Counted from the first letter of the stretch, positions 1 to 10,272 are shown. The stretch is DNA of 64,000 nucleotides from Marinobacter szutsaonensis (GCF_039523335.1 NZ_BAAAFC010000001.1:1364001-1428000); one strand, 5' to 3'. The notes: generated by a model from the sequence alone, not told the origin. Numbers and translations: made by a program.

Positions 1-1
1 G

Positions 2-61
2 GATGAAGGTACGGTTGTGGAGGAATATCATTGTCCGCCACCCCATCTCGATGACGAGTAA
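2..61 (+). CDS. C-terminal tail of an upstream gene (partial)
   Basis: An open frame enters from the left edge and ends at TAA 59-61, encoding 19 residues ending PPPHLDDE. The stop lies two bases before the GTG of the next gene, as expected for the end of an upstream gene in the same operon. The tail is too short to assign a family, and the reading frame itself is only probable. Confidence 0.35.
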   Translation, partial: DEGTVVEEYHCPPPHLDDE

Positions 62-63
62 CC

Positions 64-2034
64 GTGCAGGCAGCTGACAAATTTACCCCGGCCCCAGACA
101 ATCAGGACAATGGCCCGACCAACCACCCTTCGCCGGTGCTGGCCGGGCCCTTGTTGCGCCATGCCAGTCAGGACCAGCTGGCCCTCTGGCTGGTGGCCCG
201 GGAGTCCCTGAGCCTTTGTGTCAGACTGTCCGAGCTGGACCATCCCAAGCACCCACTCCTTGAACGGGAGCTCCGTGCCACCGAGCTGACCCGGCTCAGG
301 ATCGGCAGCCACGCGTGGCTGCACCTGATAGATCTCAGACCTGACGACTCCCTGCCCCGGGATACCCGGCTGGAATACGACCTTGGCATCACCACCCTGG
401 AGGGTGTGAGCTGGGTTCGGGACTGGGCGCCGCATCTGTGCCCGGAGGACCGGGAGCGACCCGGCTTTGTCATCAAGTCACGACTTGATCGCATCTTGCA
501 TGGCTCCTGCCGCCGGCCCCACCACTCCTCCGCCGATGGCCTGGTGCGGGTGGATGAGGAACTGCACAAGGCCCGCCATCTGGAGGATATCCCGGCACTG
601 CTGCTGATGACCGGTGACCAGATCTACGCCGACGATGTCGCCGGCCCCATGCTCCATGCCATCCAGTGCGTGATTCATCAGCTCGGGCTCTACCAGGAGG
701 TCCTGGAAGGCGCCTCCCTGAGCCACAGCCGGGAGCTGACCTCCCTGGAGAAGGCCTACTATCACCGGGACAAGCTGCTGCCAGAATCGGAATTCAACGA
801 GGATCTGGCCGAACGTTTCTTCGGCGGCGTGCGCAAGCCGGTGTTCACCACCGCCAACGCCGGCAACCACCTGATCTCCTTCGCCGAGGTGATGGCCATG
901 TACCTGCTGGTCTGGTCACCCGAGCCCTGGGCCATGGTGACACCTGCCGAACCCGTGAGTGACCAGGAGGAGCTGGCTCGCTATCGCCGGGAACAGGAGG
1001 CGATTGACCGGTTCCGTGCGGATTTGCCCAGGGCTGCCCGTGCCCTGGCCAATGTGCCGGTTTACATGATTTTTGATGACCACGACGTGACCGACGACTG
1101 GAACCTGTCGGCACTCTGGGAAACCACGGCCTACGAACATCCCTTCTCCCGCCGGATCATCGGGAATGCCTTGCTTGGTTACCTGCTTTGTCAGGGCTGG
1201 GGCAACCAGCCCGACACCTTCAAGGACCTGCTGGAGCAGTGCCAGGGGCTGTTGGCACCACAGAAAGATCACAATGAACTGGACAAGACCATCCAGGATG
1301 AACTGATTGACCAGCTGTTCCATTTCCATCGGTGGCACTACAGCCTGGCCACCAGCCCGAAACTGGTGGTCCTGGATACCCGCACCCACCGCTGGCGCAG
1401 CGAAGTCCGGCGCAGTCACCCCTCCGGTCTGATGGACTGGGAGTCCCTGACCGACTTCCAGCAGGAGGTGATGGGCGAGGACGCGGTGGTCGTGGTCTCG
1501 CCCGCCCCCATGTTCGGCGTGAAGCTGATCGAGATGATCCAGCGGGTGTTCACCTGGTTCGGTAAACCACTGCTGGTGGATGCGGAAAACTGGATGGCGC
1601 ACCGGGGCGCCGCCAGCGTGATGCTGAACATTTTCGGCCATCCCCGCACCCCGAAGCATTTCGTGATCCTGTCTGGTGATGTGCACTACTCCTTCGCCTA
1701 CGACATCCGGTTGAAACACAAGCACAACAGCCCCGAGATCTGGCAGATCACCAGCAGCGGTATCAAGAACGAGTTTCCCCATCAGTTGCTGGAATGGCTG
1801 GACCGGCTGAACCGCTGGTTGTTCGCCCCCTGGTCACCCCTGAACTGGTTCACCAAGCGCCGGCGCATGCGGATTCGACCGAGGCTGCCGGAAGGACGGG
1901 ATGCCGGGGAGCGGCTGTGGAACCATGCCGGCATCGGAGATGTCCGGCTGGATGACGAGGGCGCACCCTCCGCCATCCGGCAACTGAATGCCGATGGCGG
2001 AGGGACGGTGTTTCACCGTGGCCGGGAGGAATGA
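64..2034 (+). CDS. PhoD-like metallophosphohydrolase
   Basis: A 656-residue protein with the metal-binding motifs of the PhoD-like branch of metallophosphatases: GDQIYADD at residues 184-191, FDDHDVTDDW near 336-345 and LSGDVHYS near 536-543. These Asp and His residues would coordinate the two metal ions that hydrolyse phosphoester bonds. No clear signal peptide is visible, so a cytoplasmic location is possible; the substrate is unknown. The GTG at 64 is chosen because an in-frame stop at 52-54 prevents extension upstream and it sits just after the preceding stop. The gene ends exactly where the convergent minus-strand gene ends (stop codons abut at 2034/2035), leaving no room for a separate terminator. 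Confidence 0.8.
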   Translation: MQAADKFTPAPDNQDNGPTNHPSPVLAGPLLRHASQDQLALWLVARESLSLCVRLSELDHPKHPLLERELRATELTRLRIGSHAWLHLIDLRPDDSLPRDTRLEYDLGITTLEGVSWVRDWAPHLCPEDRERPGFVIKSRLDRILHGSCRRPHHSSADGLVRVDEELHKARHLEDIPALLLMTGDQIYADDVAGPMLHAIQCVIHQLGLYQEVLEGASLSHSRELTSLEKAYYHRDKLLPESEFNEDLAERFFGGVRKPVFTTANAGNHLISFAEVMAMYLLVWSPEPWAMVTPAEPVSDQEELARYRREQEAIDRFRADLPRAARALANVPVYMIFDDHDVTDDWNLSALWETTAYEHPFSRRIIGNALLGYLLCQGWGNQPDTFKDLLEQCQGLLAPQKDHNELDKTIQDELIDQLFHFHRWHYSLATSPKLVVLDTRTHRWRSEVRRSHPSGLMDWESLTDFQQEVMGEDAVVVVSPAPMFGVKLIEMIQRVFTWFGKPLLVDAENWMAHRGAASVMLNIFGHPRTPKHFVILSGDVHYSFAYDIRLKHKHNSPEIWQITSSGIKNEFPHQLLEWLDRLNRWLFAPWSPLNWFTKRRRMRIRPRLPEGRDAGERLWNHAGIGDVRLDDEGAPSAIRQLNADGGGTVFHRGREE

Positions 2035-3393
2035 TCAGCCCGAGACGGACGGCAGGCCGGAGAGGGCCATGGCCAGCTCCTGCTCGTCGTATTCGTAGTC
2101 CTCAAGCTGGCCCTCGAAGTAGGCGGTGTAGGCCGCCATGTCGAAGTGGCCGTGACCGCAGAGGTTGAACAGGATGACCTCGTCCTTGCCTTCCCGCTTG
2201 CAACGCAGGGCTTCCTCGATGGCGCCCTTGACCGCGTGGTTGGCCTCCGGTGCCGGCACGATGCCCTCGTTGCGGGCAAACAGCACGCCGGCTTCGAAGC
2301 ATTCGCGCTGGGTATAGGACACTGCATCAAACAGGCCCAGCTCCTTGGCGTGGGACACCATCGGCGCCATGCCGTGGTAACGCAGGCCACCGGCGTGGAA
2401 GCCCGGGGGAGTGAAATCGGAGCCCAGGGTGTGCATCTTGGTCAGCGGCGTCATGTGGGCGGTATCGCCGTAATCGTAGGCGTACTTGCCCCGGGTCAGA
2501 GTGGGACAGGCCGAGGGCTCAACCGCCACAATCCGTGACTTCTCTCCACCGCGCAGGGCATGGCCCATGAACGGGAAGGCAATGCCGGCAAAGTTGGAAC
2601 CGCCGCCGGTGCAACCGACGATCACGTCCGGCCAGCAATCGGCCATTTCCATCTGCTGCATCGCTTCCAGACCAATCACGCTCTGGTGCAGCAGCACGTG
2701 GTTCAACACCGAGCCCAGAGCGTACTTGGTGTTCGGGTCCTGAACCGCCAGCTCCACCGCCTCGGAAATGGCGATACCCAGGCTGCCGGTGTGGTCGGGT
2801 TTCTCGGCCAGCACCTTGCGACCGAACTCGGTCAGCTCGGAGGGTGACGGCACGCACTTCGCGCCGTAGGTTTCCATCACCGCGCGGCGGTAGGGTTTCT
2901 GGTTATAGGAAACCCGGACCTGGAACACAGTCACGTCGATATCGAACAGCGAGCCGGCGAAGGAAAGCGAGGTGCCCCACTGCCCCGCCCCGGTCTCGGT
3001 AGTCAGGGTACGGATGCCCGCCTGCTGGTTGTAGAACGCCTGCGGGATGGCGGTATTGGGCTTGTGGCTGCCCGCCGGGCTCACGCCCTCGTACTTGTAG
3101 AAGATCTTGGCCGGGGTTCCAAGGGCCTTCTCCAGACGATGCGCCCGATACAGCGGTGCCGGGCGCCAGAGCCGATAGACGTCGCGAACTGGCTCGGGAA
3201 TCTCGATCTCCCGCTCGGTGGACACCTCCTGCTGGATCAGCTCCATGGGGAACAGGGGTTCCAGATCGGCCGGACCCACCGGCTGTTTGGTGGCGGGGTG
3301 CAACACCGCCGGCAGCGGTTCCGGAAAATCCGCCTGCAGGTTGTACCAGTATTTCGGCATCTGGCTTTCGTCGAGAAGGAACTTGGTTTGCAT
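2035..3393 (-). CDS. TrpB2-type PLP-dependent enzyme (tryptophan synthase beta-like)
   Basis: A 452-residue fold-type II PLP enzyme. GSHKPNTA carries the likely Schiff-base lysine K111, and [11 protein letters not shown] is the phosphate-binding glycine loop. The long N-terminal region ([19 protein letters not shown]) marks the TrpB2 (trpB-related) group rather than the TrpA-partnered TrpB. Family members can condense indole with serine; the in vivo role is often unclear. ATG 3393 is chosen over an upstream in-frame start because it matches the family N terminus, has AGGG upstream, and avoids overlap with the TonB-receptor gene 38 bp upstream on the same strand. No trpA or other trp gene is present, so a tryptophan-salvage or other beta-replacement role is inference. 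Confidence 0.85.
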   Translation of the reverse strand: MQTKFLLDESQMPKYWYNLQADFPEPLPAVLHPATKQPVGPADLEPLFPMELIQQEVSTEREIEIPEPVRDVYRLWRPAPLYRAHRLEKALGTPAKIFYKYEGVSPAGSHKPNTAIPQAFYNQQAGIRTLTTETGAGQWGTSLSFAGSLFDIDVTVFQVRVSYNQKPYRRAVMETYGAKCVPSPSELTEFGRKVLAEKPDHTGSLGIAISEAVELAVQDPNTKYALGSVLNHVLLHQSVIGLEAMQQMEMADCWPDVIVGCTGGGSNFAGIAFPFMGHALRGGEKSRIVAVEPSACPTLTRGKYAYDYGDTAHMTPLTKMHTLGSDFTPPGFHAGGLRYHGMAPMVSHAKELGLFDAVSYTQRECFEAGVLFARNEGIVPAPEANHAVKGAIEEALRCKREGKDEVILFNLCGHGHFDMAAYTAYFEGQLEDYEYDEQELAMALSGLPSVSG

Positions 3394-3431
3394 GAATATA
3401 AAATCCCTACTGTTTATGTTGTTATCGCCCC

Positions 3432-5507
3432 TCAGAATACCCATTCCAGGCCCGCATAAAAAGTTCTTCCGGGACCGGGTTCGAAATAGCCGCGCTCTTC
3501 CACTGGACGATTCGCGTTGGCATTGATCCGGACGTTACTGAAGTACTCCTGATCCAGCAGGTTGCGAAGGCCGGCATACAGGTTCAGGGTCTGATCCGCC
3601 ATCCGGAAGGAATCGCCGGCACGCAGACCTACCAGCCAGTAATCACTCACCAGGGTCTGATTACTGTTCTCGGCATAGAACTCGCCTACATACTGCCACT
3701 CAAGCGCCGCGAAACGGCCGGCTGGTCCGCGCCACTCCAGCTCGCTCACCCATAGCTGCTCCGGGAGGCCGGGGATGTCGTTGCCGCTGGCATCGTTGCC
3801 CTGTTCGTCAACAAAGTCCCGTAATTCGTAATCGGCGAGGGTCAGGGCGCTGGTCACTCGCCAGGCGTAGGAAAGCTCCCAGGCCAGCCCCAGCTCCAGG
3901 CCATTGCGCCGGGTTTCACCGGCATTTTCATAAAAGGTCTGATCCCCCACATTAAAAGGCAGAATCTCATCCTCCACCCGGATGGAGAAAATGGCGAGAT
4001 CGTAGCTGAAACCGCGACCCAGCAATCCGCGCATACCCAGCTCGCGATTCAACGCCTGCTGAGGCTCCAGCTCGGGATTGAAACCACCGCCGCCGGGATT
4101 GGCGAATTCGGTAAAGGTGGGCGACTCAAACGCCGTACCCAGAGTGGCGTACACCTGGTGCCCTGGAGCCAGTTTGTAGCTGATGCCGGCAACGCCACTG
4201 TACTCCCGGAAAGTACGGTTGCCCGAATCATCGTCACCGTCTTGCAGCCAGTGGTCATCAATGGCCAGTCGCAACCGGTCGAACCGCAGACCCAGGGATA
4301 CATTGAGTGCATCGCTGAGCGCCAGATCGCCCTGGCCAAATACCGCCACATTGGTGGCGCTCTGATTTTCCGCTTGGGTCTGGCCGGTGATATCGCCATC
4401 GATGGACACCGAATAGCGGCGCCTGTCGTCGGATTGATGATGCACATCCAGACCGGTGACCCACACCAGGGGCAACCCGGCGAGCATCGATTCCTGCTGG
4501 TACTCGGAACTGATGCCGTAAAAGTGCCGGTCGTAGGCCACCCGACTGCTACCCGGGAATGGCAGTTGCTGTGCAAAATCCCGGTGGGTATAGAAAGTAT
4601 CCAGGGTGAGTTGGCCAGGCAAAACCGCCGAATCTTCAAATCGTACGCCCAGGGTCTGCTGGTTCACGGTCTGGCTACTATCCAGCCTCTTGGCCAGTTC
4701 GGTGGCCTGGTTCGGATCCTCTTCCGCCTGGGCCAGGGTGAGCCCGCCCGGGTCTTCAGACTTCGGGTTGTGCAACACGTTGAAGGTGGCTGTCACCCGC
4801 CGGCCAGGGTCCAGATCGTGCCCTGTCCGGGCATTGAACAATCCTTTTTCCGCCTCGCTCTGCTCCCGATGGCCGTCAACGGTCAGCCAGGAGAGCGTGG
4901 CTATGCCACTGGTATCACCATCAACGCCGTTACCCTGGACCGCAGCCTTGCGGTAGCCGTCACTGCCACCATCAAGCCGCAGCCGACCGCCAGGGGGGAG
5001 CTCATCACCCAACGCGGTGGCAATATCAATTACACCGCCTGCGGCATTACCATACTGAACCGACGCAGGCCCCCGGATGACTTCAATTCGCTGGGCCGAA
5101 TCCAGATCAATGGCATCAATCTGGGACTGGCCGTCAGGAAGGGTATAGGGAATGCCATCAACCTGAATACGGATACCCCGAATACCAAAGGGCGCCCTCG
5201 CGCCAAACCCTCGGGTGGACAACCTGAGATTCTGGGCGAAGTTGTAGCGGTTCTGAAAAAACAGACCGGGGACGGTATTGAGGGATTCGTCCAGTTGCAG
5301 GCGCTGCTGGCCCTGGCGGATATCCGGGGCGTTAATCACTGAGACCGCAGCGGGGGTTTCATACAGATCCCGAACCAGCCGCGGCGCCGTGACTTTCAGC
5401 ACCAACTCCTCATCGGTGTCCGATGGCGATTGGGCAATCGCAGGTAGCGAGACAGAAAAACAGATGGGTGCCAGGGCAAGCGCTGGAAAGTAGTTGTGAT
5501 TGTTCAA
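3432..5507 (-). CDS. TonB-dependent outer-membrane receptor
   Basis: A 691-residue receptor with a signal peptide (about residues 1-26, ending LPAIAQ), a possible TonB box (ELVLKVTA, 34-41), a plug domain (about 50-165, including [20 protein letters not shown]) and a long beta-barrel ending in the aromatic GLEWVF. It resembles the FecA/COG4772 group, which usually imports iron chelates or other small molecules. The start is TTG at 5507, supported by AGGAGG four bases upstream and by the absence of another start before the signal peptide. It lies 38 bp upstream of the TrpB2 gene on the same strand, so the two may be co-transcribed. The substrate is not determinable from sequence. Confidence 0.85.
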   Translation of the reverse strand: MNNHNYFPALALAPICFSVSLPAIAQSPSDTDEELVLKVTAPRLVRDLYETPAAVSVINAPDIRQGQQRLQLDESLNTVPGLFFQNRYNFAQNLRLSTRGFGARAPFGIRGIRIQVDGIPYTLPDGQSQIDAIDLDSAQRIEVIRGPASVQYGNAAGGVIDIATALGDELPPGGRLRLDGGSDGYRKAAVQGNGVDGDTSGIATLSWLTVDGHREQSEAEKGLFNARTGHDLDPGRRVTATFNVLHNPKSEDPGGLTLAQAEEDPNQATELAKRLDSSQTVNQQTLGVRFEDSAVLPGQLTLDTFYTHRDFAQQLPFPGSSRVAYDRHFYGISSEYQQESMLAGLPLVWVTGLDVHHQSDDRRRYSVSIDGDITGQTQAENQSATNVAVFGQGDLALSDALNVSLGLRFDRLRLAIDDHWLQDGDDDSGNRTFREYSGVAGISYKLAPGHQVYATLGTAFESPTFTEFANPGGGGFNPELEPQQALNRELGMRGLLGRGFSYDLAIFSIRVEDEILPFNVGDQTFYENAGETRRNGLELGLAWELSYAWRVTSALTLADYELRDFVDEQGNDASGNDIPGLPEQLWVSELEWRGPAGRFAALEWQYVGEFYAENSNQTLVSDYWLVGLRAGDSFRMADQTLNLYAGLRNLLDQEYFSNVRINANANRPVEERGYFEPGPGRTFYAGLEWVF

Positions 5508-5564
5508 AAGGCCTCCTCAGGGTTCGCTTTCCAGGACTTTGGTTGCCGCCCCAATGTCGCGGAA

Positions 5565-6302
5565 TCAGGCGGGAATCCACGCATCGAGCAGATCAACCAG
5601 CCAGGGCACCAACAAGGCGGTGGCAAATGCGGACAGTGCCATGGCCAATCCCGAGAAGGCGCCCATCTGGTTACTGACCTGGAACGCCCGGGCGGTGCCA
5701 ATCCCGTGGGCAGCCACGCCCATGGCGATGCCCTTGGCGGTGTCATCCTTCACCCGAATCCACTCGAACAGCTTGGTGCCGAGCACCGCCCCCGTGATTC
5801 CGGTGATCACCACCAGCACCGCCGTCAGTGACGGCAGGCCGCCGATTTTCTCGGAGATGCCCATGGCCACCGGCGCCGTAGCCGATTTCGGTGCCAGAGA
5901 CATCTGGATCTCGAACGAGCCACTGAAGATCCGCGCCAGCCAGATCGAGCTGCCAGCCGCAATTACGACACCACACAGGAGCGAGATGGTGACCGGCATC
6001 CAGAGTTGCCTCAGCCGGGAGAACTGCTGGTACAGCGGCACCGCCAGCGCCACCGTGGCCGGACCAAGCAGGAAGTGAACGAACTGGCCACCCTCGAAAT
6101 AATCGTTATAGGAGGTGCCGGTCAGCAGCAGCAGGCCGATAAGCATGGCGACGGACGTCACCACCGGATTGGCCAGGGGGTTGGAATTGGTGCGCAGGTA
6201 AAGCCGGTAGGCCAGACCATAGGCCACCAGGGTAATGGTCAGCCCCAGCAGTGGCGAAGCCGAGAGGTAGACCCAGATATCCTTCAACCCGGGATCATTC
6301 AT
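5565..6302 (-). CDS. lrgB: LrgB/CidB family membrane protein
   Basis: A 245-residue hydrophobic protein with about six to seven membrane segments and the conserved LrgB features GLAYRLYLRTN, FLLGPATVALAVPLYQQ and the C-terminal GIGTARAFQ. LrgB works with LrgA/CidA, a holin-like partner encoded immediately upstream with an 8-bp overlap, implying translational coupling. The family has been linked to murein hydrolase export and, in some bacteria, to small-metabolite (pyruvate or glycolate) transport. ATG 6302 has GAGGAG eight bases upstream. Confidence 0.88.
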   Translation of the reverse strand: MNDPGLKDIWVYLSASPLLGLTITLVAYGLAYRLYLRTNSNPLANPVVTSVAMLIGLLLLTGTSYNDYFEGGQFVHFLLGPATVALAVPLYQQFSRLRQLWMPVTISLLCGVVIAAGSSIWLARIFSGSFEIQMSLAPKSATAPVAMGISEKIGGLPSLTAVLVVITGITGAVLGTKLFEWIRVKDDTAKGIAMGVAAHGIGTARAFQVSNQMGAFSGLAMALSAFATALLVPWLVDLLDAWIPA

Positions 6303-6675
6303 GGTTCTGCTCCTCTTTTGCGGCCGAACCCACCAGCCACCTTGTAGTCAGCTGCATCACCAGGGCCGTGGCCACCATGGTGATGACCGTGCTGAGCAGC
6401 AACGCCAGGGTAATGGGCAGCCACTCGTCGGCAATCCGGCTGAAGTGCGCCATCATGCCCACGCCCGCCGGTACAAACAGCAGGGACAGGTGGCTGAGCA
6501 GGCCGGTGGAGGCGGTTTCCACCGATTCCGGCGTGCTGCCGCGAATCCACAAGGTGATGAACAACATCACCATGCCCAGCACCGGTCCGGGAATGGGCAC
6601 CCCCAGCAATCGCACGGTGACCTCTCCGACCAACTGGTACACCAGCAACAGGGTTATGCCATTGAGAAACTGCAT
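6295..6675 (-). CDS. lrgA: LrgA/CidA family holin-like protein
   Basis: A 126-residue protein with four predicted membrane segments. The N terminus, GITLLLVYQLVGEVTVRLL followed by GVPIPGPVLGMVML, is typical of CidA/LrgA. It is the first gene of a two-gene operon with lrgB. ATG 6675 has a GGGGAGAG Shine-Dalgarno. No LytSR-type regulator is adjacent, so its control is unknown. The 143 bp between this start and the divergent wax ester synthase gene would hold both promoters. Confidence 0.85.
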   Translation of the reverse strand: MQFLNGITLLLVYQLVGEVTVRLLGVPIPGPVLGMVMLFITLWIRGSTPESVETASTGLLSHLSLLFVPAGVGMMAHFSRIADEWLPITLALLLSTVITMVATALVMQLTTRWLVGSAAKEEQNHE

Positions 6676-6818
6676 GAAACTCTCCCCGGACGAAATGAAA
6701 AAAATTCACCAGATCAGGGAACTTTATAACACCCTGAATCGTGAACAGAGCCCAATATCAGTATACTTTCAGCTTACAACTAAAAATCCCTTACATAGTT
6801 AGTGGAGTACGACAAGGA

Positions 6819-8264
6819 ATGAAACGTCTGGGAACACTGGATGCCTCATGGCTGGCCGTGGAATCTGAGGACACCCCGATGCACGTGGGTACCCTGCAGA
6901 TCTTCTCACTGCCGGAGGGCGCTCCCGAGACCTTCCTGCGGGATATGGTCACCCGCATGAAAGAAGCTGGCGACATCGCCTCGCCCTGGGGCTACAAGCT
7001 TGCCTGGTCCGGCTTTCTCGGCCGGCTGGTTGCCCCCTACTGGGTGGAAGACAAGAAAATCGACCTGGATTACCACGTTCGGCACTCGGCACTGCCTCGG
7101 CCCGGGGGCGAGCGGGAACTGGGTATCCTGGTATCCCGCCTGCACTCCAATCCCCTGGATTTCTCCCGGCCGCTGTGGGAATGCCACGTGATCGAGGGCC
7201 TGGAGAACAACCGGTTTGCCCTGTACACCAAGATGCACCATTCGATGATCGACGGCATCAGCGGTGTGCGCCTCATGCAGCGGGTGCTGACCACCGATCC
7301 GGACCGCCGCGAGATGCTTCCGCCCTGGTCGGTCAAACCCCAGCGTCGCAGGGGCAGCAAGACCGACAAGGAAGCCACCATTCCCGCCGCCGTCTCCCAG
7401 GCCATGGATGCCCTGAAACTGCAGGCGGACATGGCACCGAGGCTCTGGCAGGCCGGCAACCGGCTGGTACACTCGGTGCGTCATCCCGAAGACGGTCTGA
7501 CCGCGCCCTTTACCGGCCCGGTCTCGATCCTCAATCACCGGGTGACGCCCCAGCGCCGCTTCGCAACACAGCATTACCAGCTCGACCGGCTCAAGGCCCT
7601 GGCCCACGCCTCCGGCGGTTCCCTGAACGACATCGTTCTGTACCTGTGCGGAACGGCGCTGCGCCGGTTCCTGGTGGAGCAGGACCAGCTGCCAGACATC
7701 CCGCTCACCGCAGGCATCCCGGTGAATATCCGGCCGTCGGATGACGAGGGTACCGGCACCCAGATCAGCTTCATGATTGCCTCCCTGGCAACCGACGAGC
7801 CCGATCCGCTGACCCGGCTGCAGGACATCAAGACCTCCACCCGACGGGCCAAGGAGCATCTTCAGAAACTGCCCCGCAGTGCCCTGACCCAGTACACGAT
7901 GATGCTGATGTCGCCGTACATCCTGCAGTTGATGTCCGGGCTTGGCGGGCGCATGCGCCCGGTGTTCAACGTCACCATCTCCAATGTGCCGGGCCCGCAG
8001 CAAACCCTCTACTATGAGGGCGCGAGGCTCGAGGCCATGTACCCGGTGTCACTGATCGCCCACGGCGGGGCGCTGAATATTACCTGCCTGAGCTATGCCG
8101 GATCGCTGAACTTCGGCTATACCGGCTGCCGGGATACCCTGCCCAGCATGCAGAAACTGGCGGTGTATACCGGTGAGGCGCTGGAAGAGATCGAGGGGCT
8201 GATCCTGCCGCCGAAGCCGAAAACCGCCGGCCGGCGGAAGAAAGCGGCGACCGCCAGCAAGTAA
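6819..8264 (+). CDS. Wax ester synthase / diacylglycerol acyltransferase (WS/DGAT)
   Basis: A 481-residue bifunctional acyltransferase that makes wax esters from fatty alcohols and acyl-CoA, or triacylglycerol from diacylglycerol, for storage. The catalytic HHxxxDG motif is H140-H-S-M-I-D-G146. The N terminus MKRLGTLDASWLAVESEDTPMHVG and the C-terminal DUF1298 region (NVTISNVPGPQQTLYYEGA) are family hallmarks. The start is placed at ATG 6819 because the upstream extension lacks family similarity and GGAG lies 11 bases before it. The C terminus is basic (KTAGRRKKAATASK). The neighbouring desaturase set suggests local clustering of acyl-chain metabolism. Several paralogues are common in Marinobacter; this cannot be judged here. 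Confidence 0.9.
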   Translation: MKRLGTLDASWLAVESEDTPMHVGTLQIFSLPEGAPETFLRDMVTRMKEAGDIASPWGYKLAWSGFLGRLVAPYWVEDKKIDLDYHVRHSALPRPGGERELGILVSRLHSNPLDFSRPLWECHVIEGLENNRFALYTKMHHSMIDGISGVRLMQRVLTTDPDRREMLPPWSVKPQRRRGSKTDKEATIPAAVSQAMDALKLQADMAPRLWQAGNRLVHSVRHPEDGLTAPFTGPVSILNHRVTPQRRFATQHYQLDRLKALAHASGGSLNDIVLYLCGTALRRFLVEQDQLPDIPLTAGIPVNIRPSDDEGTGTQISFMIASLATDEPDPLTRLQDIKTSTRRAKEHLQKLPRSALTQYTMMLMSPYILQLMSGLGGRMRPVFNVTISNVPGPQQTLYYEGARLEAMYPVSLIAHGGALNITCLSYAGSLNFGYTGCRDTLPSMQKLAVYTGEALEEIEGLILPPKPKTAGRRKKAATASK

Positions 8265-8276
8265 GGCCTGAGCGGA

Positions 8277-8921
8277 TCAGGCGCCGTCACTTTGCCAGTG
8301 GCCGGCGCCGACAAAGATCATTTGCAGGAAGCGGGTCGTCCGTTTCCGGATCTGACCGATCTGGTAGTCGTCGTCCGGAGAGACGCTGAGCAGGTCAGTC
8401 AGGCTGAAGGCGACGGTACGCACCACCAGGTCACAGGTCAGATCCATATCCGCATCGCTCAGATGATCCATCAACCGTAGCCGGCGCAGGTCGTTGGCCA
8501 GCTCACTGGCGAAGAAGCGCATCTCGCTGCGGATGCCTTCCTGCACTGCCCGGCTCTCCCCCGCCAGTCCCTGGGCCATGAACATGAAGAAGTTCCGGTT
8601 GGTCCGGGCATGGGCCACGAAGATTCCCACCGATTCCTCGATCAGCTTGTCCGACTGAAGCACATTGGCGCGGGCCTCCCGCATCATCCGGCGCAAGACC
8701 AGCCCCAGCTCATCCACCAGCTGCAGCCCCAGGTCGTCCATGTTCCGGAAATGCCGGTAGAACGAGGTGGGCACTACACCCGCCTGCCGCGTCACTTCCC
8801 GGATCCCGAGGCTGGCAAAGTGCCGGCCCTTGCCTACCAGGGCCAGCGCCGCGCCCATCAGTTTTTCCCGGGTTTCCCCGGGCTTTCGTCGTTGTCGTTC
8901 TGCCATGTCCTGCCGCGTCAT
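8277..8921 (-). CDS. desT: TetR-family fatty acid desaturation regulator (DesT-like)
   Basis: A TetR-type repressor with an N-terminal helix-turn-helix (GIREVTRQAGVVPTSFYRHF) and a ligand-binding C-terminal half. Position and sequence match Pseudomonas DesT, which senses the saturated to unsaturated acyl-CoA balance and represses the divergent desCB genes. Three starts are possible: GTG 8948, ATG 8921 and ATG 8906. GTG 8948 lies inside a candidate operator half-site, so ATG 8921 (214 residues) is preferred, although no strong Shine-Dalgarno precedes it. Its own promoter probably lies in the shared region upstream of desC, implying autoregulation (inference). Confidence 0.82.
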   Translation of the reverse strand: MTRQDMAERQRRKPGETREKLMGAALALVGKGRHFASLGIREVTRQAGVVPTSFYRHFRNMDDLGLQLVDELGLVLRRMMREARANVLQSDKLIEESVGIFVAHARTNRNFFMFMAQGLAGESRAVQEGIRSEMRFFASELANDLRRLRLMDHLSDADMDLTCDLVVRTVAFSLTDLLSVSPDDDYQIGQIRKRTTRFLQMIFVGAGHWQSDGA

Positions 8922-9026
8922 CGGTTCTTCGTGTTCACGAGTGTACACATTTGACCCGAAGAAAGTCGCCCGGACTTGTCATTCTGAGCCAACTCACCAA
9001 GCCGGATTGTCTCCCGAAATTTCCGT

Positions 9027-9062
9027 GTGTACAGTCGTACACATTAGTGAACAAGTGTACAC
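9027..9062. promoter_or_regulatory. Paired palindromes, candidate DesT operators
   Basis: Two similar palindromes lie just before desC: GTGTAC-AGTC-GTACAC (9027-9042) and GTGAAC-AAGT-GTACAC (9047-9062). Their centres are exactly 20 bp apart, about two helical turns, which suits cooperative binding of two TetR dimers. A further copy of the half-site, GTGTACACAT, occurs at 8941-8950 at the desT end. This layout fits coordinated repression of desT and desCB. Binding is inferred. Confidence 0.6.
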
Positions 9063-9090
9063 ATCAACATAGATGAGCACCAAGGAATCC

Positions 9091-10212
9091 ATGGAGAGCA
9101 CCACCATGTTAGCGAGAGTGACACAGAGCAAGACCATACACTGGCTGGGCCGACAGCTGTCGAATCAGGACAATCCGGAATCCTGGCTGGACCCGGTGTT
9201 GGCAAAGATCAACCCCATGTGGGTACAGGCGTACACACCGGCACGGGTCGAGCAGGTAATTCAGGAAACAGCCGACACCCGGACCTTCGTACTGAGACCG
9301 GCACGACGCTGGACAGGCTTCCGGGCTGGACAGCACGTGAACATCTGTACCGAGATCGACGGCGTTCGTCGTAATCGCACCTTCAGCCTGTCCAGTTCTC
9401 CCCTGCTTTGGGAAACCCAGGGCCTGGTGACCCTGACCATCAAACGCCTGCCCGGCGGACTGGTTACCAATTGGCTCCACGACCGGGTTGTGCCCGGCCA
9501 GGTGATTGGTCTGGGTGAGGCCTTTGGCGAATTCCTGATCCCCGAGCCCGCTCAACCGGTCCTGTTCATTGCCGGCGGCAGCGGTATCACACCGGTAGTC
9601 AGTCAGCTGGAAACCATGGCTGCGCAGGATTACCCGGCGCCGGTCACGCTGCTGTACTTCGTGCGCACCCATCGGGATGTCATCGCGGGGGAGAAACTCC
9701 GGGCGCTGGCGTCCCGTCATTCGACACTGACGGTGCAGGTAATCGCCACCAACGAAAGCGAGGAACCCCGGTTTCTCAGGGGCGAGGATCTCGATGGGAT
9801 AGCCAACCTGAAAAGCCGGGAGGTGTACCTGTGCGGCCCCAAGGGTTTGATGGACCTGGCCGGTGACCTGCTGCATCAGCGGGGAGTCACCGACGACCGG
9901 ATCCACAGCACCTTCTTTGCCCCGCCGGCGCCAGCACAACTCGAAGGCACCGAGCTTGGCGGCCAGGTGACGTTTGCCAACAGTGATGTGCAGGTGGGCT
10001 CCAAGGGCGATGCCAACCTGCTGGAGATTGCCGAAGCCGCCGGCCTGACGCCGCAATACGGCTGTCGCATGGGCATCTGCCACCAGTGCAGCTGCCGCAA
10101 GACCAGCGGCACCGTGATCAACCGGTTGACCGGCCAGGTTTCCGGGGCCGGCGAGGAAAACGTCCAGCTTTGCATTTCCGTGCCCAGGGGGCCGGTCTCT
10201 GTCGACGTTTAA
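9091..10212 (+). CDS. desC: Ferredoxin-type oxidoreductase, electron donor to desaturase (DesC-like)
   Basis: A 373-residue flavin reductase fused to a [2Fe-2S] ferredoxin. The FAD-binding motif is RTFSLSSSP, the NAD(P)-binding segment is FIAGGSGITPVVS, and the C-terminal cluster ligands lie in YGCRMGICHQCSC with a fourth Cys in VQLCIS. It would pass electrons from NAD(P)H to the acyl-CoA desaturase encoded next. ATG 9091 is preferred because AAGGA lies five bases upstream. ATG 9073 lacks a ribosome site and would sit ten bases after the operator; ATG 9106 is also possible. The 60-bp gap to desB suggests an operon. Confidence 0.88.
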   Translation: MESTTMLARVTQSKTIHWLGRQLSNQDNPESWLDPVLAKINPMWVQAYTPARVEQVIQETADTRTFVLRPARRWTGFRAGQHVNICTEIDGVRRNRTFSLSSSPLLWETQGLVTLTIKRLPGGLVTNWLHDRVVPGQVIGLGEAFGEFLIPEPAQPVLFIAGGSGITPVVSQLETMAAQDYPAPVTLLYFVRTHRDVIAGEKLRALASRHSTLTVQVIATNESEEPRFLRGEDLDGIANLKSREVYLCGPKGLMDLAGDLLHQRGVTDDRIHSTFFAPPAPAQLEGTELGGQVTFANSDVQVGSKGDANLLEIAEAAGLTPQYGCRMGICHQCSCRKTSGTVINRLTGQVSGAGEENVQLCISVPRGPVSVDV

Positions 10213-10272
10213 ACCCAGTTATCCGAATCAACGCAGCCTTTAACTTCCATGAACTGCTGCAAGGAGTTTGCC

